Shown piece after piece: positions 1-14,168 of a stretch of DNA of 64,000 nucleotides (the stretch's first letter is position 1; each line of letters starts with the position of its first letter). The stretch is from assembly GCA_006503535.1 (NCBI GenBank), contig QYRS01000001.1:4030001-4094000 (forward strand), written 5' to 3'. Both the position numbers and the translations under genes were made by a program. This DNA is from Arthrinium phaeospermum. Taxonomy: Eukaryota > Ascomycota > Sordariomycetes > Amphisphaeriales > Apiosporaceae. The notes under the pieces were generated by a model. It was not told the origin of the DNA and ran no database searches. It worked only from the letters and a program-made list of their open reading frames with translations.

Positions 1-2834
1 GACGGTTCCCTCTTCCGACTTGGTGCCCGGGGACGTTTACGAAATTAGCGATCCTAGCCTGACGCAGTTCCCCGGTGACAGTTTGCTACTAAGCGGAGAC
101 TGTATTGTTAACGAGAGCATGCTTACTGGTGAATCCATACCTGTCTCTAAAATACCAGCCACTGACGAGACCCTCCATGAAATGAAGCTTGGAGCCTCGA
201 CCATCTCATCTGAGGTTGCACGTCACTTCTTGTTCTGCGGAACCAAGATTGTTCGAGTACGCCGACCTCAAGACGAGAGAGATGATCAAGCGGTAGCGCT
301 TGCCATGGTCGTCCGCACTGGGTTCAACACCACCAAGGGTTCATTGGTTCGGTCGATGCTCTTCCCGAAGCCGTCTGGCTTCAAGTTCTACCGCGATTCT
401 TTCCGGTACATAGCTGTCATGGGAGGCATAGCAGTCCTTGGATTCATCGTATCATTTGTCAACTTCCTTCGTCTCGGTGTTGCTTGGCATCTCATCGTCG
501 TACGGGCGTTAGACCTGATCACTATCGTGGTTCCTCCGGCACTTCCTGCGACGCTTACCATTGGTACCAACTTTGCCCTTAGCCGCCTCCGAAAGAAACA
601 GATATTCTGCATCAGTCCGCAAAGAGTCAATGTCGGTGGAAAGCTCGATGTCATGTGTTTCGACAAAACAGGCACGCTCACCGAAGAAGGCTTAGACGTG
701 CTTGGAGTGAGGCTCGTATCAAGGTCGACCAACTCGTTCGGAGATGTGGTGTCAAAGGCAGAGTCACTCGTTCCTCGGGCGAACTTTGGAGTCAACGACG
801 AGAACAGATATGACACAAAGCATGCGGCTCTCTTCACCATGGCCACTTGCCACTCGCTCCGATCTGTCGATGGCGAACTTGTTGGCGACCCCTTGGACCT
901 CAAGATGTTCGAGTTCACGAAGTGGACCTTTGAGGAAGGCAATCATGGTGGAGGCGATCACGAGGATGAAGAACAAGGGGGGCTGTCACCATCAGTCGCA
1001 CGCCCGCCTCCCGTCACGCTCTACGATACGGATGACTATGGTACTGTCCAAGGTCAAAATGCCCCTATCGAGCTCGGTGTCTTGAAATCGTTCGAGTTTG
1101 TCTCCCACCTGCGAAGAGCGAGTGTTTTGGTTCGCGCATTTGGGCAACAAAGTGTAGACATTTATGTCAAGGGCGCCCCAGAATGCATGAAGGACATTTG
1201 TCGGGCAGACACCTTTCCAACAGACTACGAGGAGTTGCTCTCTCAATACACCCACAAAGGCTACAGAGTCATTGCTGTTGCTACGAAGCACTTGAAGAAA
1301 TTGTCCTGGGTTAAGACACAGAAGATGAAGCGCGAGCAAGCTGAGAGTGATCTGGATTTCGTTGGGTTCATCATCTTTGAGAACAAGCTGAAACCCACTA
1401 CAGCAGCGGTGCTCAAGGAGCTGACGCAGTCGAATATTGGCTCAATCATGGTCACTGGAGACAACATCTTGACAGCTATCAGTGTTTCGCGGAATTGTGG
1501 GCTGGTCGAACGAGCGGCGCATTGCTTTGTTCCGCATTGTGCCTCAGGAAACTTCCAAGACCCAAATGCTGACATCCAATGGGAGAGCATCGACGATGCG
1601 AACCTCAAGTTGGACAATCGCACGCTGTTGCCACTGCCTCTTTCTTCCGACCAAGACGCTTCGTTGCCGTATGATATCACGAATTTGAGGAACTATTCGT
1701 TGGCCGTGAGCGGCGATGCGTTCCGGTGGGTTGTTGACTTTGCGCCGGCTGACGTACTTCAAAGAATGCTGCTTCGCGGCAAGATCTATGCCAGAATGTC
1801 GCCTGATGAGAAACATGAGCTGGTCGAGAAACTACAAAGCATCGGCTATTGCTGCGGTTTCTGCGGCGATGGTGCAAATGACTGTGGTGCTTTAAAGGCG
1901 GCCGACGTGGGCATCTCGCTCTCGGAAGCCGAGGCATCGGTTGCGGCGCCTTTCACATCTCGCGTCTTTGACATTCGATGTGTGCCTGATGTTATTCGAG
2001 AGGGAAGGGCTGCGCTTGTCACGAGCTTTAGCTGCTTCAAGTTCATGAGCCTCTACTCGTCCATCCAGTTCACGTCCGTCAGCTTCCTTTACGCATCAGC
2101 GTCGAACCTTGGAGATTTCCAGTTCTTGTTCATCGACGTCTTGCTTATCCTACCAATTGCTATCTTCATGGGCTGGGCCGGTCCATATCCAGTCCTTAGC
2201 CGCAAGCGACCAAATGCGGATTTGGTGTCTCGAAAGGTCCTGACGCCTCTGTTGGGACAGATTCTCATCTGCATTTCCATCCAAGCGGTGGCCTTCTTAC
2301 TCGTGAGACAGCAACCCTGGTTCATCCCGCCTCGTATCCATCACGAGAAGTCCAACATCAAGAATTCGGAGAACACTGCTCTGTTCCTGGTCTCTTGTTT
2401 CGAGTATACCTTCATCGGAGTGGTCATGAGCGCCGGGTTCCCTTTCCGACAACCCATGCACAAAAACTGTAAGCCCCTTATTTCTTTTCTCGTTCTCTCT
2501 CCCCCTTCCGGGCTTTCTTCGTCACGGCTGCTAACCTAAGCGTTGTACAGGGCCTTTTGTCGCTACGATTGCCGCCGCGCTCGTGCTCATCACGTACATG
2601 GTCCTGGAGCCCGCGCATTGGCTGCGCAAGCTGATGCAGCTGACCAAGATGAGCTACTCGTTCAAGACGACGCTCGTCGTCCTCGGCCTAACCTACTTCG
2701 TTCTCGCGTGGGTCTCGGAAAACTACGTCTTCCCGCGCCTGTCGCGGGCGCTGGGCAAGGCGAAGCTGGCGCTGTCGAACAAGCCCAAGCAGCGGAAGGA
2801 GTACAAGGTGATTGCAGAGAGGATGCAGATGTAA
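1..2834 (+). CDS. YPK9: P5B-type cation-transporting ATPase (Ypk9/ATP13A2 family), 5' truncated by the window
   Basis: Two exons, 1-2468 and 2551-2834, joined across an 82-base intron (donor gtaagc, acceptor acag); the junction restores a Trp codon. The reading frame is already open at base 2, so the N-terminus lies outside the window. Visible P-type ATPase landmarks: actuator TGES (125-136), membrane motif PPALP (533-547), phosphorylation site DKTGT (662-676), KGAPE in the nucleotide-binding domain, a TGDN motif, and the hinge GDGAND (about 1865-1882), followed by the C-terminal membrane segments. In P5 ATPases the PPALP form marks subtype B, against PPELP in P5A/Spf1. Known family members sit in the vacuolar or lysosomal membrane and export polyamines to the cytosol; I infer the same here. 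A large insert with an acidic, His/Gly-rich patch sits in the nucleotide-binding domain. No lesion is visible. Confidence 0.9.
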
Positions 2835-3614
2835 AAATCAATTACTCCTTCTTTTTTCTTACCAAAAGAAAAGTTATGTTAGCGCCTTTGTTGCTGTTGT
2901 AATTTGTATAGAACGCTTACGCGCATGCATGGCTTTGTTTGTTGTATTGGTATTGGTTGGTCTAGAAACGAGCCAGTCGCTTTGCCACTCACTTGTAGGC
3001 AGACGGGTAGCGTGGGTTGGTCGGTTTCGATTCTGTAATTCTCGTGGAGTCGCTTGTCGCTACACTTAGAGTAGGGAAGAGAGAACGATAGCGAGGAAAA
3101 GATTGTATGCATCGTAAAGGCTGCCGAGAGAGGTAGGGACGGCGTTACTTAGAGGATCCATAGATGAGGGTCGCCAATGAAAGCCAGTCTTCCAAGTTCA
3201 TGCTCAAGCAATACCTAAGTGCCAGCGTGTTCAACGCTTCGGTTCCGGCGAACAACGTGCCCGTAAGTGACTTCTTGAGTACGTGGGTGTTATAAGTTCG
3301 CCCGCTTCGAGGATGGGATAGTTGATCCATATAGCATTTGTAGAGTGCAAGACCCCCCGTATACCCTTACGTCATACCTGCTTCTGCTTTGGGTCCGGCT
3401 CCATTGACTTTGGTTAAGGGGTGAAATGTAAAGTAGTCACTCGTCTCATCATGGGGAACGCTATGTTCTGTACAGCGGCGAGGTGCCCAGCCAGTTTTGG
3501 TCCACCGGCCATGCGATAAACATTCATCTGAGTGAGCTATGAGGTATCATCCACTTTTACACATACACCACTCGCTATGCTTCCCAACCATTATTATGTA
3601 TGAAGCATAGTTAT
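2835..3614. other. Convergent intergenic region
   Basis: This is the 3' flank of the P5B ATPase gene and of the opposing RRP9 gene. It presumably holds both terminators and polyadenylation sites. I see no coding potential, RNA gene or repeat in it. Confidence 0.6.
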
Positions 3615-5455
3615 CTAACCCTCCATTGCGACGTCTTTATCGGAGCCGGCGTCCCCGTTAAGCGCCTCCTTTTCCCTCCGCGGAATCTCAAACACGACGG
3701 CCCCGTTCTTGCCACCCTGGACCGTCTTCCACCGGCCCAGGCGGTGCTCCTTGCCGACGGCCGCCACAACACACAGTCCGTCCTCGCCGCGGTGGCCGCG
3801 TTCGAATAGGGAGATGTCGTTCACCACGCCCTTCACAAACCAGGGCTCGCTCCCGTCCGAGTAGGTGCCGTTGACCTTCATTTCTCCATCTTCTGATTCG
3901 ACTTCGGAAGGCTGTCCAAGTACTCCCACAGGCTCGATTGACCTCTTGTCCTCGCTTAAACGCCACAGTCGAACACAGCCATCCCAGCTGCCGGAGAGAA
4001 TGATGTCTGAGTAGGGGAGTGTACGAAGCGCGGTGATCCATCTAGGCTGTTCGGGGGAGACCTGTTTGAGATCGGGTATCTTTTCCGCAGATGCTTCTTC
4101 AGGTTTGAGAGGCGGCTCAAAGCCGTGAGCATGGGGCAGGATGAATAATGGTTTCTTCTTGCTGATGCTCCACAGGGATATTGAGCCGTTTTGAGAGCCT
4201 GTGACGAACAGTTCGTCGTCTAGCATGGCAACGCGGTCCATGGTGTTCTCAAGTGCTAACGACTTGGGGTTCATGTGATCGCCCTTAGTCTTTTTCTCGC
4301 TGCCGCCGCCGCGGAAAACCAGCTGGGACTCCTCTACGACCTTCCACAATCGCGCTGTGCGGTCGCGGGCGCCGACAGTAACACATCGTTCCTGAGATAG
4401 GGCCGCGATGTCCACGACTTCGTCTGCGTGTCCATATAACGTTTCCTACAGATCCAAGTATTAGTACTCTGAGCTCGAGTGCGATGTACGGCCGAACAAG
4501 TTCCACTTACAACATAGGCAAAAGGGGGCCCATCCTCCAAGCTCCAAACTTTCACCGTTCTGTCCTTGGAAGCAGTATAAAGCTGATTGGTTCCGCGTCG
4601 GAACGCCAGCCCAGTCACAGCGTCTCGGTGGTGTGTGAATACTCGAAGCGGTTTGAGGGTCTTGGCATCGTGTATGATCAAACGTCGATCGCTACCTCCC
4701 GTTACAACATATTGTCCGTCTTCCGACGCAGCAACACACAGAATCTCGCCAGTGTGCCCTTGGTAGTTCTTATTTTTAGCAGCTTTGGTCCGGTCGCCCT
4801 GTCGCGAGAGCACCTTGTCAGGCTGCCTGCGTGGGGGAGCTTGCTTCTTCGGCTTCTTCTTGGTCGTTTGCGGAAATTGATTGGCGGGAAGATCCTGTAG
4901 CCTCCACTTGACGAGGGTTCGATCTTTGTGTACTGTGTATGCGAAAGGGGCGCATGTTGCAACTGATGTCGTAGCCAGCGTGTTGCCGCGGAACAAAGTG
5001 TGGGAAGCCTTCTCGGGGGCCAATTCGCCGGCGATGGTACGATAAACTTTGCCCTTGGCTTCGGCGACGTCTTCTCGCAGTCTGCGTTCGAGGAGGATTT
5101 CTCGGTCCACGTCTTCGGCATTGAAGCCCACTTCTTGGACTTGCTCCTTGACGTTTTCAAGGTAACGAGTTGCGAGCCTCAATCGCTTCTCGGCGGCAGT
5201 CTCTCCTTCGTTTTCCGAATCGGAACCTTCTCCTTCTCCGTCATCTTCGGGTTCGTCAAAGCCTCCATCTTCGCTGTCAGAGCTTCCGGATATCGACTCG
5301 TCGTCCCGTTCTGGGCGCTTGGAGGGCGCGGCAGGTTTCGTCACTTTTCCGGGGCCTTTGGCAGAGGAGCCATAAGGTCTCTTTTTAGGATTTTCTGTGG
5401 TGGGAGCCCGCTTCCGCTTGTTCTGGGCGCCTGGTATCGTGAAGAAGGAGGACAT
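3615..5455 (-). CDS. RRP9: U3 snoRNP WD40 protein Rrp9 (U3-55K)
   Basis: Two exons read on the minus strand, 5455-4511 and 4445-3615, with a 65-base phase-0 intron (donor gtaagt, branch region tactaatac, acceptor tgtag). The product is 591 residues, close to yeast Rrp9 (about 570). It starts with a basic segment, then an acidic Ser/Asp/Glu stretch (roughly residues 50-90), a conserved helical part, and then a WD40 propeller; blades such as GHTGEILCVAASEDGQYVVT, DRTVKVWSLEDG and SGSWDGCVRLWRL are clear. Rrp9 binds the U3 snoRNA box B/C in the small-subunit processome and is needed for 18S rRNA maturation in the nucleolus. The start is the first in-frame ATG (MSSFFTIPG); upstream in-frame codons contain no ATG. 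It is divergent from PRE1 with about 500 bases between them. Confidence 0.92.
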
Positions 5456-5958
5456 TTTGGCGAATTGTCGCGGCTGCTGTCCTGATTCTCGAGCAATACG
5501 CAGCAAGACCGAGATGCTGCCTCCCAAAAAGTTCGCCCTTCAGACCCAGTATCATATCGCAAAAAAAGTTAAAGTGGAGCGCATGCTAGTGTGGCTAGAT
5601 CCGGCTTATCGTCTTATCGACATCCCCGCCTATGTGGCTCAATCCCCGACCCTCCGAGTGTCTGGAACCCAATTGCGGCTGAATCAAAGGCTCAGGTTTA
5701 CCCCAGCAGCCAGGCAAGCACAAGCAAGGTGTTAAGGTCAGGGTGGGTCGGCCTCAAGCTAACGGAACCAGGCTGTAGCTTGACTGCGCGTCTGTGTGTG
5801 ATTGCATCCATCATCGGCCTTGCGACAGCCAGAAGACCTTATCCAGTTGACGTCCAAAGACCCGAGAGCCTCCAACCGTACAGCATCACCAAACTAGAGC
5901 AAGGCCTCTCGTACTACAAGTTCCTACCACCAGTAACAACCTTGCACACTTGCCCATC
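5456..5958. promoter_or_regulatory. Shared divergent promoter region RRP9/PRE1
   Basis: These 503 bases separate the start codons of two divergently transcribed genes and must hold both promoters and leaders. Open frames here (for example around 5591-5957) have no family resemblance and run straight into the PRE1 intron, so I treat them as chance. Confidence 0.5.
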
Positions 5959-6757
5959 ATGTAGGTCGTCTAACCCGAAGCATATCTGGAGATGCAGCGG
6001 GCAGCAAGCTAACCAGCCATCTATCTCGCAGGGAGGTGCTCCTGGGAATTACGGGCAAGGACTTCACCTTGATTGCAGCTTCTAAAGCTCAGATGCGAGG
6101 ACCTACCATCATCAAGGCCGCCGATGACAAGACAAGAGCGCTGAACAAGTCCACGTTGATAGCATTCTCTGGAGAAGCGGGAGACACAAGTACGTACATG
6201 GTTCCTGGCGAGGGCAGGCATGGACCGTCCTCTCGGTGCTTTGGGAGCGAGAGCTGGAGCTTCCGGAAACTTGTTATTATATCTTACTGACAGGGTGATC
6301 TGCAGTTCAATTCACGGAATACATCCAAGCGAATGCCCAGCTGTACTCGATGCGGAACGAGACCGAGCTGTCACCAACAGCGCTGGCACACTACGTCCGC
6401 GGCGAGCTGGCTTCGAGTCTGCGCTCACGAAAACCCTACAACGTCAACCTTCTGTTGGGAGGCGTTGACCCCATCACCCACAAGCCCAAGCTGTTCTGGC
6501 TCGACTACCTTGCTTCGTTAGCGCCCGTTCCCTACGCCGCCCACGGCTACGCCCAATACTACTGTCTCTCTATCCTTGACAAGCACCACCATCCCGATAT
6601 CAGCCTGGGAGAGGGCATCAAGCTGCTGGAGAAGTGCACGGACGAGCTGAAGCGACGCATGCCGATTGACTTCAAGGGTATGACGGTCAAGGCGATGACG
6701 AAGAACGGCATAGTGGACATCGAGTTCAACGATGACAAGGTTGTTCATAGTGCTTGA
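5959..6757 (+). CDS. PRE1: 20S proteasome subunit beta-4 (Pre1/PSMB2)
   Basis: Three exons: 5959-5960, 6032-6189 and 6306-6757, giving 203 residues, the usual length. The first coding exon has only two bases: AT is separated from the G of the start codon by a 71-base intron (donor gtaggt, branch gctaac, acceptor gcag). Splicing gives MEVLLGITGKDF, matching the family start. The second intron (6190-6305) is fixed by restoring GDTIQFTEYIQ. Other landmarks are SKAQMRGPTI, DDKTR, FSGEAGDT and MPIDFKG. Beta-4 is a structural, catalytically inactive ring subunit: it has no propeptide and no N-terminal Thr nucleophile, which agrees with this sequence. It acts in the 20S core in cytosol and nucleus. 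Confidence 0.92.
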
Positions 6758-8483
6758 GCGCAGACCTCTCTTGGTGTGTTGCCTGGCAATGGATGATAAA
6801 GCGCAAAGGGAGGCCAAGGCCAAATGACTGTGTACACTATCTAGAAGTACTAGGGCGGGTTTACACCCGTATGCGAAAGCACCCATGACTGCTAATCCAC
6901 GATGTTTACCCAACAATCATGGCCATGTTGATATGCTCTGCATCCTTCCCGATATTCGAACTTGCACTAATCCAAAGATGGGAATTCCATAGGCATGCCG
7001 CAACAGTCAGACAGTGTCGCCAGTCTTGATGTGTTACATATGGAACCTGTCACGGTATTTGCTAGAGGAATTACCACAGAAACTACTACATAGTGGTTCC
7101 AATCTGTGTTAGCATCATGCTTACCTAAAGTATACTAAGCGAAGTTGTCTGCAGTTGGTCTTTTCAGTGCGCATTCTTTGTGTCTCGATACCAAACTATT
7201 CAGGTGTAGTTATTTGGGTTTGGTCTAGATGGGCCCAGCATAGTAGAGACCAACACTTGACTCGGCAAAAGTGGCTGTCCAGCTCTTATCGGCGGGTGGG
7301 CATGGGGGATCCAAACCGGCCAGAGCGAGCGGTGTACCCTCTAGGACCCTGTCAACCTCGCTAGCAGTCTCTGGAGTGATATAGTAGTAATGTTGATGGA
7401 TGGCTACCTACGTTCTTCGTTTGTGATTTGGCAGGCGGTGAATATTGTCGTAGCAAACGTCACCTTTCTGTATGGAGCGAAGAAGCAGAACTGGAAGTAA
7501 GTAGTAGGTCGCCTCGTGCCCTTTGACATAAGACGCACACCCCAGATCCTCCTTCGTGCCGCAGCTGATTAAACCACTGTCTGGTTTCCTTAAGCGAAAA
7601 AGACTGCTACATTTAGCCTCCCCAAGGCTTTCTAGAAAATTCGCCTAGATGTGGTGCATTTTTATCTTGAAGGATACTGTAGGATCTCCCAAGCCTACGC
7701 CCGCTAGACAGGTGGGGGTACAGGGAGACAGGTTCAGTTCACGTAGTCTTTGCAGAAGTCTTTGACTGCAGCTGGTCTTTTCCAGACATCGTAAGTGCTC
7801 GTGCTTCGTGTATGTAGGGGTTCTAGAGAATTCCGGCATCCGGCGTTCGTTTCTGGTCGAAACTGCGACTGTGCCCGCTCGGGGGAGAGTCCGGAAAGGC
7901 GTGGCCGCGTCCCCTCGAAGGGTTGAGGTGAGCTGGCGAAGTGGCGATAGAGGGCCCGCTGTGCGTCAACAGATGACGGAGTCAAGGGTCTCTGACACTA
8001 GAAGTAGCTGAGACTACAAGCCGGCCGCCCCAGCAAACAGACCAGGGTGTCGACCTCCAGCCAGTACAGATTGATGATGGCTGACACCCGACGGGACCTT
8101 ACCTGAGTGCTGCAATAAAACTGCACTACAGAAAACCGTGAAATCGAGGTCAAAATCACTTACCTGGGCCGTCATCTAGATACCCATATTAGTGCTGTTA
8201 AGGCATCCGAGTCCAGACATTACTCAGGTTTCCCTGCACCCTGCGGAAGTGCGTGTTGAGAGTGGAATTGGTCCTGAAACTCTGGGGAAGGGGTATGTAT
8301 GTACTTAGTTAAGCCTATTTTGCAGCTGCTGTCTGGGTGTCAGATGTACCTACGCAATACGACCATCAGCTCCTACTGTAGGTAGGTTGTTGTTGCCACC
8401 CGACTACATTGAGCGACTCGAGAAGAAAAAAATTTGCCCATTCTGCCACCCAACTACTCCAGACTTTCGGGAGGATGGTTGAA

Positions 8484-9178
8484 CTGCATGTACACATGCG
8501 GTGCTCCACCAGAAACCAGCAGCCAGCAATCAGCGGCCTGCCTGCTTGTAGGCAATAACGACTGCATGTACAGACCTGGGCTGTAAGCAGAAAGCCGGTG
8601 TTGACCAAAAATTTGCTCTAACAGCATCTACGGATGCAGATACAGTGTATAGAGGTCGGTACTGAGATGTGTAACAGTGCCAGATGGGCTTACCAGGTAG
8701 GAAGAGAAGACTATATGTACTGGTATGGACATAGTCGTATGCAGTAGTATCCTGATATCATAAGGGTGCACTTTCAACGGATGCCAGGTGGATGGCAGAG
8801 GGGTGACCAACAACGCAATGCAGTCGCCTCTATGTTGTACTTGGTAGGGGCAGGTACCTTATTCAAGTACATCATGCTGGGCTCTGATAGAGCGGCCTCT
8901 GATGTTTCTGGCAACGCAAACCACATACCTCACCTAAACCAATCCAGCAGCCTCAGTGGATGCAAGGAGTCATGTCATGTATGTCAGATAGTAGCGGGAG
9001 TGCAAGCAAGCAACGGACATAGCAAGCACTAGAACATTTTTTTCTCTCTTTCTCCTAGACGTCCCTAGCCACCTAGCCAGGCTGAAAGTGAATGTTAGGC
9101 CAGGCCGTTGGTTGGTTGGCAACATGTGTACATGCAGACTTGGTAGATGTTGTACTTAACAAACGCTGGTACATGCAG
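8484..9178. repeat. Four exact copies of CTGCATGTAC (two per orientation) upstream of DED1
   Basis: The 10-mer CTGCATGTAC is at 8484-8493 and 8562-8571. Its reverse complement GTACATGCAG is at 9128-9137 and 9169-9178. The pairs lie 78 and 41 bases apart and about 560 bases from each other. Four exact copies in 700 bases is far above chance and could mark a binding site for a DNA-binding protein; that role is inference. Confidence 0.5.
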
Positions 9179-9299
9179 CTTCCATGGGACCTCCAGACCA
9201 AATTTTTTCTCCCAGGCCACCCACCCACTCCCCATTCAACTAAAACCTCCCAAAACCTCCCCTGCCTGACCCATTCTTCCCATCCCACAACCACCCTCT

Positions 9300-9756
9300 A
9301 TCAACCTCTTTTTTTTTCCTTTTTCCCTCTTCCCACCAGGACGAGAGAGAGAAGAAGATTCTCACATAACACACTTGCAGTCTGCGTTTGGTCATCGTTG
9401 TTTTCTCTTTCCTTTGAAAAAGATTTCGTTTTCTTTTCGAAGGAGCTTGAAGACTTTTGCATCAATAGACGTGTGATTACCGGCAGCCTTCCCCAGTAGA
9501 CAGGCTTTTCACACATTCTACATAATCATTTTTTCCCCGACTGAGAAGAGCGACCCCAGGCTTTTCCTCATACACATCACATTCACGATCTTTTTTTGTC
9601 TTCTCATCGCCCCTTCGGTCGAGAAGTGCAACATTGTTTTTCATCCCACCCTCTCGTTCTTTCCATCAGAGATAACGTAATCGGCTGGACACGAGAAACA
9701 CTTGTCAACCAACGACATCAATCCCCACGATTTTATTCGTACCTCCGACACCCAAC
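9300..9756 (+). promoter_or_regulatory. Pyrimidine-rich promoter/5' leader of DED1
   Basis: Long T, CT and TTTC tracts run from about 9300 up to the DED1 start codon. In filamentous fungi, pyrimidine-rich stretches are typical near the transcription start sites of strongly expressed genes. The exact start site cannot be read from the sequence. Confidence 0.4.
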
Positions 9757-11941
<2,185 letters not shown>

Positions 11942-14168
11942 ACAAACACCGACCTGACGTCCTTTTCAGATCCCCGCGACTTGCAATGGGGATTTTCTGT
12001 CGCAACAGGATTGGACGCCCTGAATTTCTTTTCGCGACACATACACTTTCTCATGTTTTACACTTGTTTTGCGTTGACGCTTCACCATTGGCATTTTCTT
12101 CACCAAATTTTGCGAGGCATAAATCCTTCTCCCGGCGGACTTGATATTCAGCCTCCGTTGAGGACTGGCAGGGTAGAGTCCCATGACATAGGACTCTGGC
12201 ACATGATACGGCATTTGTCTTTTTACGGCTGCATACGCAATTTATGATACCCATAGAAGTCCCCTCAGCGGGCGACTTGCGAGCAGCTGCATCAGAAAGA
12301 CTTTGGAAGGTCAAATACGTGCCTTCACCACCGAGACTGGGTCGGTCTAGGGACATCTGAGGGCAGATGATCCTGGACACCCGGTCCAATCGACGCATTT
12401 GCGACCTGCTTTCACCTTCGTAGAGGAGGACTTTACGAGAATGGAAATCGTCCTTGGCATTCTCACATAGAAGGGGATTTATGCTCTGCTGCTTGGCAGT
12501 TGATTCTGTGCGATGGCATATTCATAGACAAAAGTGGATTTCTCGGTTCTTTGCTAGGCGGGCTCGACAATGCGAGCACACGCCACGGCGAGGGAACCTC
12601 TAGAGGGCTCATGATGATAGAAATGGTAATTTCGACCGAGGTCGAGAATAATGGATTCATGAACAACAAAAAAACGGCGTCTCGGTGAGCAGGGCATGTG
12701 GATTCAGACCTCTCCCTAGATTCTTTGTCACTTATTGAAGAATCTCGGGGCGATTAGGCAGGTCAGTCAGCATTTAGGGATCCTGCTCCTTCGATACAGC
12801 AGCATATGGAACAGGCTAGAGATCAATCTGCCCTGGCAACGATACTGCCAAATGGACGGCAGTGTGGCCTCGCAAATGTCGTCTGAGACGTTCTTCAGCC
12901 CTTCCGGTTTTTTAGTCGTGGTGGTGGAAAGGAAAGGCTCCATCATGAATGGACTGAGAACTCCCAAATAAAAAAAAGAACGTTGCTTCATACAACTGCT
13001 TGTCTTTTAGAACTCATGGTGACCTGCGTGATGTGTATGAATGAATGGGCAGTATAAGTGTATCGATTCACCGTGGTCGAGTCATCGGTCTGACAGTGGT
13101 CGATGCAGAGTATCTTGGTTGCGAGTCGTTGTCGACCTGCTGTTGCAATGTTTTTGGTTTTGGGAATCTCCAAACAGTTTCTTGAGTCGTCTTCAGTCGA
13201 GACCATCTATAAGATATATGTAGTATCCCCAAATCCTAGCCAGACTGTTACATTTTCCTACCATGTGCCTGTCTGCATCGGGCACCACAAGCGTATTGTT
13301 GCCAAATATCGTAGAGCCAAGTCGGCGATGGTGTCTGATGGCGAAGTTTGTTCCCGGCCAGAACAGGTGTCAGATTAAGCTCGTCCCGGGGTTTCGAAGA
13401 CGGGTTTGGCGGCAGGGATCCGCCCTCGAGGACCTCTATAGCATTCCCCGAGCATTCTGATTCCGTCTCCTTAATTTCCAATACCTTCCCCCCTCCCCGT
13501 CCGAACTCTTTGGTCCTGGCCAAGCACCCGTCCAAGAAATATATATCACATACTTCCCTACGCATTGGCAGATGGTACTGCAATAAGCTTTTTGATTCTC
13601 CTCTCCGCGAGAGAGCTGACACGTCGCAGGTCGGGAGGTCTCCCTCCTACTTCTCCCGACATGGGGCGATTTTCTGGGAAAAGAGAGGAAAACGGTCTAG
13701 ACGGGTGCCGATGCACGGATTTCCGCGGCGAAAATGAGGCCATTCGTGACATTTCCAGAAACGAGGCGGTTCGGAGATACTATCGGTACGTAATCATCGT
13801 CATCGGTGATAAGGCGGGATCCCACGGAGAGTGATGTATCGACAAGAGTTAGATGGACTTTGTCAGTGGCAGATACTGTGTCGACTAGACTTACGTCGTC
13901 ATTGCGTATCAAGTAGGATCGAAAGGCATCTCACGTCATGGATAGATACACAGATAGCATCTCAAGATGTTTGCTGTCGATAAATGAGTTCTGTTGTCTA
14001 ATCTCATATCGTACCTAGTATAGTAGTAATAAAGTGTAAAAGGTTCTCGTTTTCTAACCCGTAATAACAAAGTAATGCAGTTCTCGCTTGCTTGCTTGCT
14101 TGTACATGATTAAGGTGCAGTATTGTATTTATTTCTTCTTCCTTCCATTGGCGCGGCGGCGGCGGGAC
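11942..14168. other. Convergent intergenic region DED1 / membrane-protein gene
   Basis: The first few hundred bases will be the DED1 3' UTR. The rest holds only short, featureless open frames on both strands. A (GCTT)n microsatellite lies at about 14086-14102. I see no RNA gene. Confidence 0.5.
14086..14102. repeat. (GCTT)4 microsatellite
   Basis: A short tetranucleotide tandem repeat lies just downstream of the minus-strand membrane-protein gene. No function is implied. Confidence 0.7.

Larger units (their letters stand above)
6758..9756. other. 3-kb gene-free stretch upstream of DED1
   Basis: I find no convincing gene or RNA in this stretch; short open frames on both strands have no protein-like character. 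The DED1-proximal part (about 9290-9756) is very pyrimidine-rich, with long T and CT tracts, and probably forms the core promoter and a long 5' leader. Four copies of an exact 10-mer lie at 8484-9178 (see separate entry). Confidence 0.5.
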
